Origin: Baekduia soli
GTDB taxonomy: Bacteria; Actinomycetota; Thermoleophilia; Solirubrobacterales; Solirubrobacteraceae
Reading direction: 5' to 3'
Length of the DNA stretch: 64,000 nt
Assembly (NCBI RefSeq): GCF_007970665.1
Contig: NZ_CP042430.1
Location: forward strand, 1,116,001 to 1,180,000
Shown here: positions 24,113 through 31,993 of the stretch, one piece after another
How the letters are laid out: every line of letters begins with the position of its first letter
Numbering within the stretch: the stretch's first letter is position 1
The notes under the pieces: model-generated
What the model saw: the letters and a program-made list of their open reading frames with translations, nothing else
Database searches by the model: none
Told to the model about the DNA's origin: nothing
Position numbers and translations under genes: made by a program

Positions 24113-25510
24113 TCAGGCGGCGAGCACCGGCGCCGAGCCGGTGCCCGCCGCCGGCGCGGCGGCCCGTAGCCGGACGGGCAGCCCGTCGCGCGGGCCGATC
24201 GTCGGGCTCTGGCGCACGCGCAGCACGTACCCGGGCTCGAGGTCCAGGCGGAAGCGCCCGAGGATGCGGCGGGCGATGATGCCGATCTCGGCCTGCCCGA
24301 AGCGCATGCCGATGCACGTGCGCGAGCCGCCGCCGAACGGGACGTAGGCCCCCTTGGGCAGCCGCTCGCGGGCCTCGGGCGCGAAGCGCTGCGGCCGGAA
24401 CGCGGCGGGCTCGTCCCACACGTCGGGCAGGTGGTGGCTGGCCCACGAGCTGTACTCGACGGGCACGCCGCCGGGGACCGTGACGCCGTGCAGCTCGAAC
24501 GTCTGCACGGAGCGCCGCGGCCCGATCCACGCCGGCGGGTACATGCGCAGCGTCTCCTCCACGGCGAGGTCGAGGTCGAAGCCCGGCGCCTCGGCGAGCT
24601 CGGGGTGGCGGGCCAGCTCGTGGAAGAGGAAGGCGATCGTCGAGGTCGTGGTGTCGTGGCCCGCGAACAGCAGCGTCATGACCTCGTCGCGGATGTTGCG
24701 GTCGGTGAGCTCCACGCCGTCGCCGTCCTGGGCGTCGAGCAGCAGGGAGAGCAGGTCCTCGCCGCGCCGGCCGGTGCGCCGGCGGCGCGCGATCTCGCCG
24801 TAGACGATCTCGTCCAGCCGCGAGCGGGCCTGCAGCATGCGGCTCCACGGCGAGCCCGGGCCGCGGAGGATCTGCAGGACGTAGTCCTTGGACCAGTAGC
24901 CCAGGGCGGTCTCGAACTCGTGCGCGGCGTCGATGCGGCCGCGGTGGTGCTCGGGGTCGATGCCGAACAGCGCGCGCATCGCGATGCGCAGCGCCAGGTC
25001 GCGCGTCCAGGCGTACAGGTCCAGGCGCTGCCCGTCCTGCCAGGTCTCCAGGGCGGCGTCGACCTCCTGCACCATGAGCTCCTGCATCGCCACGATGCGC
25101 TCGCGGTGGAACATGGGCAGCATCGCCATGCGCGAGGCGCGATGGAACGGCCCGTCGATCGTGAGCAGGCCGTCGCCGAGGAACGGCATGAGGTCGCCCA
25201 TGTGGCCGTCGCGCCAGGTGAAGTTGCGCGCGTGGGAGACCAGCATGTAGTGGTTGGCCTCGGGCCCGAGCATGAACACCACGTTGCTGTGGAAGATCCG
25301 CAGCGTGAAGACCGGGCCGTAGCGCTCGTAGGCGTCGAGCAGGAGGCCGAGCGGGTCGCGGGTGAAGCGCATCGTCCGCGCCATGGAGAACCGCGTGTCG
25401 CCGGCCGGGAACGGCACCTCGGCCGCGCGCTCGCGGCGCACGTCGTGCAGCATCTTGCCGACGGGGTTGGTGTACGCCGGCGGGGGCGGGGCGGCGACGA
25501 CGGGCGGCAT
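24113..25510 (-). CDS. Cytochrome P450, 465 aa
   Basis: All class hallmarks are present: I-helix LLFAGHDTTTSTIAFLFHEL (oxygen-activating Thr), K-helix EETLRMYPP (ExxR), PERF-like FRPQRF, and the heme loop FGGGSRTCIGMRF with cysteine ligand Cys399. There is no N-terminal membrane helix, so it is a soluble bacterial enzyme. It needs a ferredoxin and a reductase. An intact ferredoxin of the mycobacterial P450 type (33059) and a broken reductase (32823) lie 8 kb away, but pairing is speculative. Convergent with the propeller gene. Confidence 0.9.
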   Translation of the reverse strand: MPPVVAAPPPPAYTNPVGKMLHDVRRERAAEVPFPAGDTRFSMARTMRFTRDPLGLLLDAYERYGPVFTLRIFHSNVVFMLGPEANHYMLVSHARNFTWRDGHMGDLMPFLGDGLLTIDGPFHRASRMAMLPMFHRERIVAMQELMVQEVDAALETWQDGQRLDLYAWTRDLALRIAMRALFGIDPEHHRGRIDAAHEFETALGYWSKDYVLQILRGPGSPWSRMLQARSRLDEIVYGEIARRRRTGRRGEDLLSLLLDAQDGDGVELTDRNIRDEVMTLLFAGHDTTTSTIAFLFHELARHPELAEAPGFDLDLAVEETLRMYPPAWIGPRRSVQTFELHGVTVPGGVPVEYSSWASHHLPDVWDEPAAFRPQRFAPEARERLPKGAYVPFGGGSRTCIGMRFGQAEIGIIARRILGRFRLDLEPGYVLRVRQSPTIGPRDGLPVRLRAAAPAAGTGSAPVLAA

Positions 25511-25532
25511 CGCCGGGGAGCGTAGCGCCCGA

Positions 25533-25544
25533 CTGGCCGGCCAG
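25533..25544. promoter_or_regulatory. 12-bp perfect palindrome upstream of the P450 gene
   Basis: CTGGCCGGCCAG lies 23 bp upstream of the P450 start codon, in the position of an operator. The sequence is GC-rich and could arise by chance, so confidence is low. Confidence 0.25.
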
Positions 25545-25622
25545 CCAGTTTCCGCCGACGCCGAGGCCGGCCGAACGACGGGCCCGCCGGCGGGCTGCCA
25601 TAATGACCGTCCCGATCCGCTC

Positions 25623-25696
<74 letters not shown>

Positions 25697-26011
25697 CTTC
25701 ACGGAGTGCCTGCACGCGTGCGGGTCCGGGTCGACCGCGGCCACGGACCCGTGTGACTTCTGGCCCGGTCGTGGTCCAGACGCCTCGACGACAGCGCGAT
25801 CGCCGGGCCGCCGGAGCTCGCTCGAGCCGGCGAGCTGGCGCCCTCGGCCGTCGAGTTCCGTCAGCGGGTAGTGCAGAGAGCCCAGCGCGGGACAACCTCG
25901 TGCGGGAAACCACGGGACACTGTGGTAGAGAGCGCGGACGACGTACGCCCGCGTCGTCCGTACCGTCCTGGCCATGAAACGCGCCGACGCGGTCTTGGAC
26001 GGAGCAGCGTC
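25697..26011. other. Intergenic region between tRNA-Asp and the two-component system
   Basis: No convincing gene. It contains a possible tRNA terminator hairpin, CGGGTCCG (25721-25728) with CGGACCCG (25744-25751). It also has a 9-bp inverted repeat, CGGACGACG (25935-25943) with CGTCGTCCG (25952-25960), 51 bp upstream of the response-regulator start. The second repeat is a candidate autoregulatory operator. Confidence 0.5.
25935..25960. promoter_or_regulatory. 9-bp inverted repeat upstream of the response regulator
   Basis: CGGACGACG and CGTCGTCCG, with an 8-nt spacer, are perfect inverted arms located 51 bp before the GTG at 26012. OmpR-family regulators usually bind direct repeats, so this may be another factor's site or an RNA hairpin. 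Confidence 0.35.
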
Positions 26012-26713
26012 GTGAGCCCCGCCGGAGCGCTGCGCATCCTGATCGCCGACGACGAGCCCGATCTGCGCCGTTCGCTGGAACGCTCGTTCATGCTCGAAGG
26101 ACACGAGGTCGTCGCGGTGGCCGACGGCCGCGCCGCAATCGACCGCGCCAGCACCGAGCGCTTCGACATCGCGCTGCTCGACGTGGCGCTCGGCTCGAGC
26201 CCGGACGGCTACGAGGTGTGCCGCACGCTGCGCAGCCGTCGCAACTTCGTCCCGATCATCATGCTCACGGCCCTCGACTCCGAGGCCGACACTGTGCTCG
26301 GGCTGGAGGCCGGCGCCGACGACTACGTGGCCAAACCCGTCGGGTTGGCCGAGCTGCGCAGCCGCATCCGCGCGGTCCTGCGGCGCGCCGGCCCCCGCAC
26401 GCTGGGCGAGGAGGTCCTGTCGTTCGGCCCACTGACGCTCGACCGCCAGCAGCATGAGCTCCGCCTCGATGGGCGCCCGGTCCGGCTGACCTTCGCCCAG
26501 TTCCAAGTGCTCGACGCGCTGATATCGGCGCCGGGCCGGCTGTTCAGCCGTGAGGAGCTCCTGCGGGCGATCTGGGGCGACAGCGCCTATCGGGACCCGC
26601 GGGCGATCGATGTGCACATCCGCCACCTGCGCGAGAAGATCGAGGAGCGCCCCGAGGAGCCGAGTCTCATCGTCACCGTCCGCGGCGCCGGCTACCGCCT
26701 CGGGCCCTCGTAG
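26012..26713 (+). CDS. OmpR/PhoB-family response regulator, 233 aa
   Basis: The receiver domain (residues 8-122) has the acidic pair Asp13/Asp14 (LIADDEPD), phosphoacceptor Asp57 (ALLDVAL) and Lys108 (YVAKPVG). The C-terminal winged helix (about 135-230) has VRLTFAQFQVLDALISAPGR, DVHIRHLREKIEE and the closing IVTVRGAGYRLGP. The GTG at 26012 has a GGAG site; the upstream in-frame extension has no coding bias. The histidine kinase starts 4 nt after the stop, so they form one operon. Stimulus unknown; the convergent secreted protein at 28243 may be a target. Confidence 0.9.
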   Translation: MSPAGALRILIADDEPDLRRSLERSFMLEGHEVVAVADGRAAIDRASTERFDIALLDVALGSSPDGYEVCRTLRSRRNFVPIIMLTALDSEADTVLGLEAGADDYVAKPVGLAELRSRIRAVLRRAGPRTLGEEVLSFGPLTLDRQQHELRLDGRPVRLTFAQFQVLDALISAPGRLFSREELLRAIWGDSAYRDPRAIDVHIRHLREKIEERPEEPSLIVTVRGAGYRLGPS

Positions 26714-26717
26714 GCGC

Positions 26718-28184
26718 ATGCGGCTAAGCATCCCGCTAGGCCTGCGTCCCCGCCTCGTGGGAGGCCTGCTGCTGACCAGCGCGGCGACGCTGCTGGCCGC
26801 AGCGCTGTTCCTCCTGCCGCCCCTCGAGCAGCGTCTGCGCACCGATCAGCTGGCGTCGCTGACCACCACCGCGCAGACGGCGCGCACGTCGTTCGTCGAG
26901 ATCGATCGAGCGGGGGCGCGCCCGGGATCCCCATCGCTGCGGCGGATCGTGGAGGCTCTGGAGCGGCGCGCGGGCGCACGGGCTCTGGTCGTCGCCGGCA
27001 GCGGTCGGGTGCTCGCCGACAGCAGTCCCGGGCCGTCCGTCCTCGCGCCCGCCCTCGACGCCGTGCGCAGCGCGCGCACCGTGCGCCGCGTCACGTCGTC
27101 GCCGGACGGATCGGTGGCCGAGGTCGCCACGCCGGTGACGATCGCCGACCTCAGGTGCGCGTTGGTGTTGGTCCAACCCGTCCAGACCGCGCAGAGCGCG
27201 GCCGGCGTCGTGCGCCGCGCCTTCACGATCGCCGCGCTGATCGGCCTGGCGGCCGCGCTGCTGGTCGGCATGGGAATCGCCTCGACGCTCTCGAGGCGGC
27301 TGCGCGGCCTGCACGACGCGGTCGGACGCGTCGGTGCGGGCGGCCTTGAGCAGGACATGCCCCACGACGATGCCCGCGACGAGGTGGGCGCCCTGACACG
27401 CGCGTTCGCGGCGATGCAGGGCCGCGTGCGCCGCCAGGAGGAGGCGCGCCGCGCCTTCGTGGCCACCGCCTCGCACGAACTGCGCACGCCGATCGCCTCG
27501 CTGGCCACGGTGCTCGAGTTGACCGAGGACGACCTGCGACAGGAGCCTCCACGCCTCGCCGAGGCGGTGGACGGGGTGGTCCGGGCGCGGCGGCAGTCCG
27601 AGCGCCTCGCCGCTCTCGCCCGCGACCTGCTGGACCTGTCGCGCCTCGACGCCGACGTGGCGCTGCGGCGCGAGCCTGTCGATGTGGCGGAGTCGTGCCG
27701 AGCGGTCCTCTCCGAGTTCGCAGAGCGCGCGCGGGAGCGGCGGCTCGCATTGGGTCTGGAGGCGACGGCTCCGGCGGCGATGCAGGAACGCGGCCATGCG
27801 CTGGCCGACCCTGTCGGCGTGGCCCGCATCGTGCGGACACTCGTGGAGAACGCGCTGCGCTACACGCCGGAAGGAGGCTCGGTGAACATGGAGATCGCGT
27901 CTCGCGGCCACGAGGTCGTGGTGTCGGTGACCGATTCCGGGCCCGGCGTTCGACCCGAGGAGCGCGAGACGATCTTCGAGCGCTTCCAGCGCGGCAGCGC
28001 GGGTCAGGGAGCGGCAGGCTTCGGTCTGGGGCTGGCGATCGGGCGCGAGCTCGCCCGGCGCATGGGCGGGGATCTGCGCGTGACCGACGGGCCGGGTGGC
28101 GGCGCGCGCTTCGAGCTGGCGTTGCCCGTCGGTCCGCAACCGCCGGTCGGCGCCGCGTCTGTGGACCTTGCGCGGACGGCCTGA
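26718..28184 (+). CDS. Membrane histidine kinase, 488 aa
   Basis: Two membrane helices (about 12-34 and 168-190) enclose a periplasmic sensor of about 130 residues. Then come HAMP (191-245), HisKA with phospho-acceptor His253 (VATASHELRTPIAS), and a HATPase_c domain with N-box RIVRTLVENALRYTPEGG, G1 VTDSGPGVRPEE and GFGLGLAIGRELA. All catalytic motifs are intact. It is the cognate partner of the regulator encoded 4 nt upstream. The sensor domain has no recognisable ligand-binding family. A strong bidirectional terminator follows. Confidence 0.9.
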   Translation: MRLSIPLGLRPRLVGGLLLTSAATLLAAALFLLPPLEQRLRTDQLASLTTTAQTARTSFVEIDRAGARPGSPSLRRIVEALERRAGARALVVAGSGRVLADSSPGPSVLAPALDAVRSARTVRRVTSSPDGSVAEVATPVTIADLRCALVLVQPVQTAQSAAGVVRRAFTIAALIGLAAALLVGMGIASTLSRRLRGLHDAVGRVGAGGLEQDMPHDDARDEVGALTRAFAAMQGRVRRQEEARRAFVATASHELRTPIASLATVLELTEDDLRQEPPRLAEAVDGVVRARRQSERLAALARDLLDLSRLDADVALRREPVDVAESCRAVLSEFAERARERRLALGLEATAPAAMQERGHALADPVGVARIVRTLVENALRYTPEGGSVNMEIASRGHEVVVSVTDSGPGVRPEERETIFERFQRGSAGQGAAGFGLGLAIGRELARRMGGDLRVTDGPGGGARFELALPVGPQPPVGAASVDLARTA

Positions 28185-28204
28185 GCCGGGGCGCGTCCCC
28201 TGAC

Positions 28205-28238
28205 GATGTCGGGGCCCGCACCGGCGGGCCCCGACATC
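28205..28238. terminator. Strong 15-bp terminator hairpin, probably bidirectional
   Basis: GATGTCGGGGCCCGC (28205-28219) pairs perfectly with GCGGGCCCCGACATC (28224-28238) around the loop ACCG. It lies exactly between the convergent kinase gene and the small secreted-protein gene. Confidence 0.85.
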
Positions 28239-28242
28239 GGTG

Positions 28243-28608
28243 TCAGTGCTTCGTGGCCGTGCCCTTCGTCTTGGGCGCGGTCTTGTGCGTGGTGGCGGCC
28301 GACGTACCCCGGACCTCGGCGTGGTTGCGCAGCTCCTTGCGCTGGACGGCGCGGGACTCGTTGCGATCCTCGCGCGGGAAGCCGGGGCCACGCCGCTCAC
28401 GCGCCGTCATCGCGCGCGCCTCCCGCTCCTCGGTGCGCGCCTTGGTGGCCGTGCCCCGCGAGCTTCCGGTGCTCTTGGTCTTCGGGGCGGTCACCTTGGT
28501 CGCCGCCGTGTGATGGCCGGAGGCGGCGCCGGCCACACCGACGCCGGTTCCCGCCAGAAGGGCCGTGATGACGCCGATGGCTGCCACCGACCGACCGATT
28601 CCCCTCAT
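28243..28608 (-). CDS. Small secreted basic protein, 121 aa
   Basis: The ATG at 28608 has a strong AAAGGAG site. A signal peptide spans residues 1-29 (MRGIGRSVAAIGVITALLAG ... VAGAA). The mature part is very rich in Lys, Arg, Thr and Ser with internal repetition (TAATKVTAPKTKSTGSSRGT near the start, ATTHKTAPKTKGTATKH at the end). The middle is highly charged (EEREARAMTARERRG). It appears intrinsically disordered, perhaps wall-associated or DNA/polyanion binding. Convergent with the two-component system; a regulatory link is possible. No family is recognised. Confidence 0.65.
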   Translation of the reverse strand: MRGIGRSVAAIGVITALLAGTGVGVAGAASGHHTAATKVTAPKTKSTGSSRGTATKARTEEREARAMTARERRGPGFPREDRNESRAVQRKELRNHAEVRGTSAATTHKTAPKTKGTATKH

Positions 28609-28743
28609 GATGTACTCCTTTCGCTCATCAGCCGAGGCTGCGTGGGTTGTTGTGGTGAGCATGCGCCGCGGGGTGTTGCGCCACGTTGCGCTCTGGGGGT
28701 TGCTCTGTTGGCGAGGCGCCGCGCGCCGTCGCCCGGCCGGGAG

Positions 28744-29102
28744 ATGAGGGGCCGACAGCTCCGGCGGTCGCACGACACTGCGCCAGCCGTGGCGGGGACG
28801 TGGCTCGTGCTGCACGGCGCGCTGCTCGGCGAGCAGGGCGCCGCGGTGTTCATCCAGCGAGCGCATCCGACGCCGGTGGCTCCGCTGCTGCCGAAGGCCT
28901 AGGGTCTCACCGCGCCCGAGCAGAAGGTCGCCCAGTTGCTGCTGCGCGGTGCCACGACCGCGCAGGTCGCCGAGCGACCGGCGATCTCACCGCACACCGT
29001 CAGCGAACACGCCGAGGCGATCTACGACAAGACGGGCGCGCGCACGCGCGGCGAGGTGGCGGCCACGGTCTTCTTCGGCGAGCACCTGGCCCGCAACCCA
29101 GG
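28744..29102 (+). pseudogene. LuxR-family regulator remnant with an in-frame amber codon
   Basis: The frame shows the C-terminal half of a GAF/LuxR-type regulator: GTWLVLHGALLGEQGAAVFI and PVAPLLPKA, then a TAG (28900-28902), then GLTAPEQKVAQLLLRGATTA and SPHTVSEHAEAIYDKTGART. In relatives the junction reads A-Y-G-L-T, so the stop has replaced the conserved tyrosine codon (TAC to TAG). The second half is a good LuxR helix-turn-helix. The N-terminal sensory part is absent. Both truncation and nonsense mutation mark it as dead, though low-level readthrough cannot be excluded. Confidence 0.7.
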
Positions 29103-29190
29103 GCCACGCGGCCGTGGGCGACGACGCCTCCGACCACCTCAGCCAGGGCAACAGCTTCCACGGGGCGATGCCGCGCGGAGCCCGCCGGGT

Positions 29191-29619
29191 TCAGGGCGCC
29201 TCGTCGACGACCGTGATCGGGAGCTTGAGGTGGGCCAGGCGGTGGGGCAGGTCGACATGGAACCAGCGCTCGACCGGGTGCGGGGCCTGCGAGACGATGA
29301 TCTCGTCGATGGGCTCGTGGAACATCACCGCGTCGACGACGTCCATCGGGTCGTGGCGGATGGAGACGGTCGCGATCACCGGGCCGCCGGCGGCGGCCTC
29401 GATGTCGGGCAGCGCCGCGTTCAGCGCCTGCTCGGCCGCCGCGGCCTTGTCGCGGCGCTCGGGGTGCATCGGGTGCCACTCGGCCGGCGCCGGGTTGGGC
29501 ACGACCACCCGGAACTGCGCGGGGCCGCGGCCGGCACGGGCGCGCATCGCGTCCAGCAGGGCAGGGTCGGCGGCGCTGCGGTCGGCGAGGACCAGGACGC
29601 GCGCGGGCTGCTCGCTCAT
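29191..29619 (-). CDS. Universal-stress-like small protein, 142 aa
   Basis: The product begins MSEQPARVLVLADRSAADPA and has an alternating alpha/beta pattern. It closes with DEIIVSQAPHPVERWFHVDL and a hydrophobic strand PITVVDEAP. That is like UspA-fold proteins that lack the ATP-binding Gly loop. The ATG at 29619 overlaps the stop of the upstream membrane-protein gene by 4 nt, so the two are coupled. The same membrane protein plus cytosolic partner arrangement suggests a stress-related module. The family assignment rests on fold pattern only. Confidence 0.55.
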   Translation of the reverse strand: MSEQPARVLVLADRSAADPALLDAMRARAGRGPAQFRVVVPNPAPAEWHPMHPERRDKAAAAEQALNAALPDIEAAAGGPVIATVSIRHDPMDVVDAVMFHEPIDEIIVSQAPHPVERWFHVDLPHRLAHLKLPITVVDEAP

Positions 29620-30434
29620 GCCGGGAGGGCCTCCGGGTCGGGCGGCGACTCGTCGACGCGCGTGACCGTGAGGTACAGCACGAGCGCGAGGATCGTCCCG
29701 AGGAAGATGTAGCTGGTGGTGTTGGTCCCCAGCGCCAGGCCGCCGTCCTTCTTGGCCTGCGACAGGTAGTCGCCGATCGACGCGCCCAGCGGCCGCGTCA
29801 GGACGTAGGCGGCCCAGAACGCGAAGATCGCGTTGAGGCCGAAGCGCAGGTGCGCGACGGTGATGATCGCGATCGCCCCGCCGAACAGCAGGATCGACTT
29901 CCAGTAGCCCAGGCCGCTGGCCTCGGCGATGTAGTCGCCCGCCGCGGTGCCCAGGGCGAAGGTGAAGAGCACCGTGACCCAGTAGAAGAGCTCGCGCCGC
30001 AGGGTGAGGATCGTGTGGATCGACAGCGTGCGCTCCACCGCGAACCACACCGCGAAGCTCGCGATCGTCGCGATCCCGAAGATCGTCGTCGTCGTGTGCA
30101 GCGCCACGCCGTGGTTGTCGGCGAGGTTGTCGGTGATCAGCGTTCCGACGACGCTGATGAGGACGATCCCGGCCCAGTAGAACAAGGGGATGTAGCGCCG
30201 GAACGCGAAGACGAAGACCAGGACGACGGCGAGCACCGCCCCCGTGTAGTAGGCCAGCGTCGCGTCGCTGAGGTTGTACCTGCTCGAGAGGTTGTCGGCC
30301 CCCGTCTCGCCGACGGTCGTGCACAGGATCTTGATGATCCAGAAGTACACCGTCACCTCGGGGACCTTGTTGAGGATGTTGCGGCCCACCAGGCCGGCTC
30401 GCGTGTCCGACGCCCGTGGCGTGGCGGTGCTCAT
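29616..30434 (-). CDS. COG4705-like polytopic membrane protein, 272 aa
   Basis: About eight hydrophobic helices are arranged as two related halves. Each half contains a motif of the type KVPEVTVYFWIIKILCTTVG / ELFYWVTVLFTFALGTAAGD, typical of the uncharacterised COG4705 membrane proteins. Loops contain SSRYNLSDATL and the conserved YVLTRPLGASIGD. Transport of a small ion is often presumed but not shown. The ATG at 30434 is the first plausible start. It is the first gene of a two-gene operon with the Usp-like protein. The 267-bp divergent region to yihY contains a perfect 14-bp palindrome. Confidence 0.65.
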   Translation of the reverse strand: MSTATPRASDTRAGLVGRNILNKVPEVTVYFWIIKILCTTVGETGADNLSSRYNLSDATLAYYTGAVLAVVLVFVFAFRRYIPLFYWAGIVLISVVGTLITDNLADNHGVALHTTTTIFGIATIASFAVWFAVERTLSIHTILTLRRELFYWVTVLFTFALGTAAGDYIAEASGLGYWKSILLFGGAIAIITVAHLRFGLNAIFAFWAAYVLTRPLGASIGDYLSQAKKDGGLALGTNTTSYIFLGTILALVLYLTVTRVDESPPDPEALPA

Positions 30435-30541
30435 GGCCGTCAGACTCCCGCGCCGCGCCTGATCGCCTCCTGAACGGGCGTCGAGCGCGTCTGCGCCGAT
30501 GCTCACGCTCGGGTCGAGCGGACCGACGACCCAGGGTGATC

Positions 30542-30555
30542 GTGTCGTACGACAC
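30542..30555. promoter_or_regulatory. 14-bp perfect palindrome between divergent genes
   Basis: GTGTCGTACGACAC lies in the 267-bp gap between the COG4705 operon (minus) and yihY (plus). Its sequence (TCGTACGA core) and location suit a TetR-type dimeric repressor acting on one or both promoters. No regulator gene is adjacent. The rest of the gap shows no gene. Confidence 0.5.
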
Positions 30556-30701
30556 CAGCCGTCCGGAGGACGCAGCCGCGGCTGAGCACGAGCATCGGCG
30601 TCGCCGAGCGCCGGGACGGCCCCTTCGGGGCTCCTGAGGGCGACACTCCTGGCGAGGGACCGCGCAGCCGACATCGGCGACACTGCGGTCGTGACCCATC
30701 G

Positions 30702-31601
30702 ATGAGCGCGCGGCGCAAGCGTCGTGCCGTGCCGGTCGTCCTGCTGCGCACGGCGCGGGCGTTCTACGACGACCAGATGACCCATCACGCCGCGGCGCTG
30801 ACCTACTACGCGCTGATGTCGCTGTTTCCGGCGCTGCTGCTCGCCGTCTCGATCCTGGGCCTCGTGGGCCAGTACCCGGAGACCTACGACGCGATCCTCG
30901 GGTACCTGCGGGGCGTCGTCCCCGCGTCGGCCTTGGTGCCGCTGGACACCTCGCTGCGCAACGCCCTGCAGCAGAAGGGCACGGCCGCCACGACGCTGGC
31001 CATCAGCGTGGTGGTCACGCTGTACGGCACGACCGGGGCGCTCGAGGCCGCGCGCCGTGCGCTCAACGTCGTCTTCGACGCCGACGGCGGGCGGCGGTTC
31101 CTCGTGCGCAAGGCCATCGACATCGTCAGCACCGTGGTGTTGATGGCCCTGGTGCTCGTCAGCCTCGTGCTGGTCTTCGTCGGCGGCCACCTGGCCGAGG
31201 ACCTGCTCGGCTTCCTCGGCCTCGGCCACACGATCGCCCGGATCTGGAACCTCGCCCGCTGGCCCGGCGCGCTGGTCGTCGCGATGCTCGTGTTCTCCTT
31301 CATCTACTACGTCACCCCGGATGTCCGCCAGCGCTCGTTCCGCTGGGTGACCCCGGGCGCGGCCGTGGGCGTGACGCTCTGGCTGATCGCCTCGGCGGGG
31401 TTCTCGGTCTACCTCGGCAGGGTCGCCAACGTCGGTGCGGTCTACGGGGGGTTCGCCGGGGCGATCGTCCTCGTCGTCTGGCTGTGGCTGACGAACGTCG
31501 CGCTGCTCCTCGGCGCCGAGCTCAACGCCGAGATCGAGCGCGAGCAGCAACTGGGCGAGGGCGTGCCCGAGCGCGAGACGCTGGACCTCCCGAGACGCTG
31601 A
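30702..31601 (+). CDS. YihY/virulence factor BrkB family membrane protein, 299 aa
   Basis: A short basic N-terminus is followed by the family signature DDQMTHHAAALTYYALMSLF, six membrane helices, and the typical VRQRSFRWVTPGAAVGVTLW and GGFAGAIVLVVWLWLTNVAL segments. The C-terminal cytosolic tail is charged (ELNAEIEREQQLGEG). Length and topology match the family. Function is unsettled; the name RNase BN used in some databases is a known misassignment. It is transcribed alone from the divergent region with the palindrome. Confidence 0.85.
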   Translation: MSARRKRRAVPVVLLRTARAFYDDQMTHHAAALTYYALMSLFPALLLAVSILGLVGQYPETYDAILGYLRGVVPASALVPLDTSLRNALQQKGTAATTLAISVVVTLYGTTGALEAARRALNVVFDADGGRRFLVRKAIDIVSTVVLMALVLVSLVLVFVGGHLAEDLLGFLGLGHTIARIWNLARWPGALVVAMLVFSFIYYVTPDVRQRSFRWVTPGAAVGVTLWLIASAGFSVYLGRVANVGAVYGGFAGAIVLVVWLWLTNVALLLGAELNAEIEREQQLGEGVPERETLDLPRR

Positions 31602-31633
31602 GGCGCTCTGGTGGTGTGATCGTGACCGGGGGA

Positions 31634-31993
31634 CTATCGGTGCTTCCAGAAGCGCTCGGCGTCAGCCTCCATGCGAGCGAGTCGGGTGTAGTAGTCCGGA
31701 AACTCGTTCATGTGGGCACGCGCGATCTTGGCGGTCAGGGTTCGGTCGTCGTCGGTGACGTTCGTCTCCGGGTCGCGACGGCCGTGCTCGAGCTCGACCT
31801 GCAAGCCCATGTGGAACTCGTCGATGTCGAACCTCGACCCTGTCCAGTCGATGCCGATGATCTCACCGAGCCGGCGGGCATCTTCCAGGGTGAAGGCAGG
31901 CTCTCGGCCGTGCTCTCCGCGGCTGCCGGAACATCTGCCGGCCGTGCCGCGGGCCCTGGCTCTCGTCGACGCGGGATCACGAGCACCGGGCAC
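31634..31993 (-). CDS. DUF5661 protein (possibly originally fused to or overlapping the Usp gene), up to 119 aa
   Basis: The C-terminal about 95 residues match DUF5661: FTLEDARRLGEIIGIDWTGS, GLQVELEHGRRDPETNVTDD and ARAHMNEFPDYYTRLARMEA. The only in-frame start candidate is GTG 31993. That overlaps the universal-stress frame by 259 nt, and the first 25 residues have poor composition. Either the start lies further in, or a single-base shift joins this domain to the stress protein. The function of DUF5661 is unknown; it is often found with stress proteins. Confidence 0.6.
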   Translation of the reverse strand: MPGARDPASTRARARGTAGRCSGSRGEHGREPAFTLEDARRLGEIIGIDWTGSRFDIDEFHMGLQVELEHGRRDPETNVTDDDRTLTAKIARAHMNEFPDYYTRLARMEADAERFWKHR

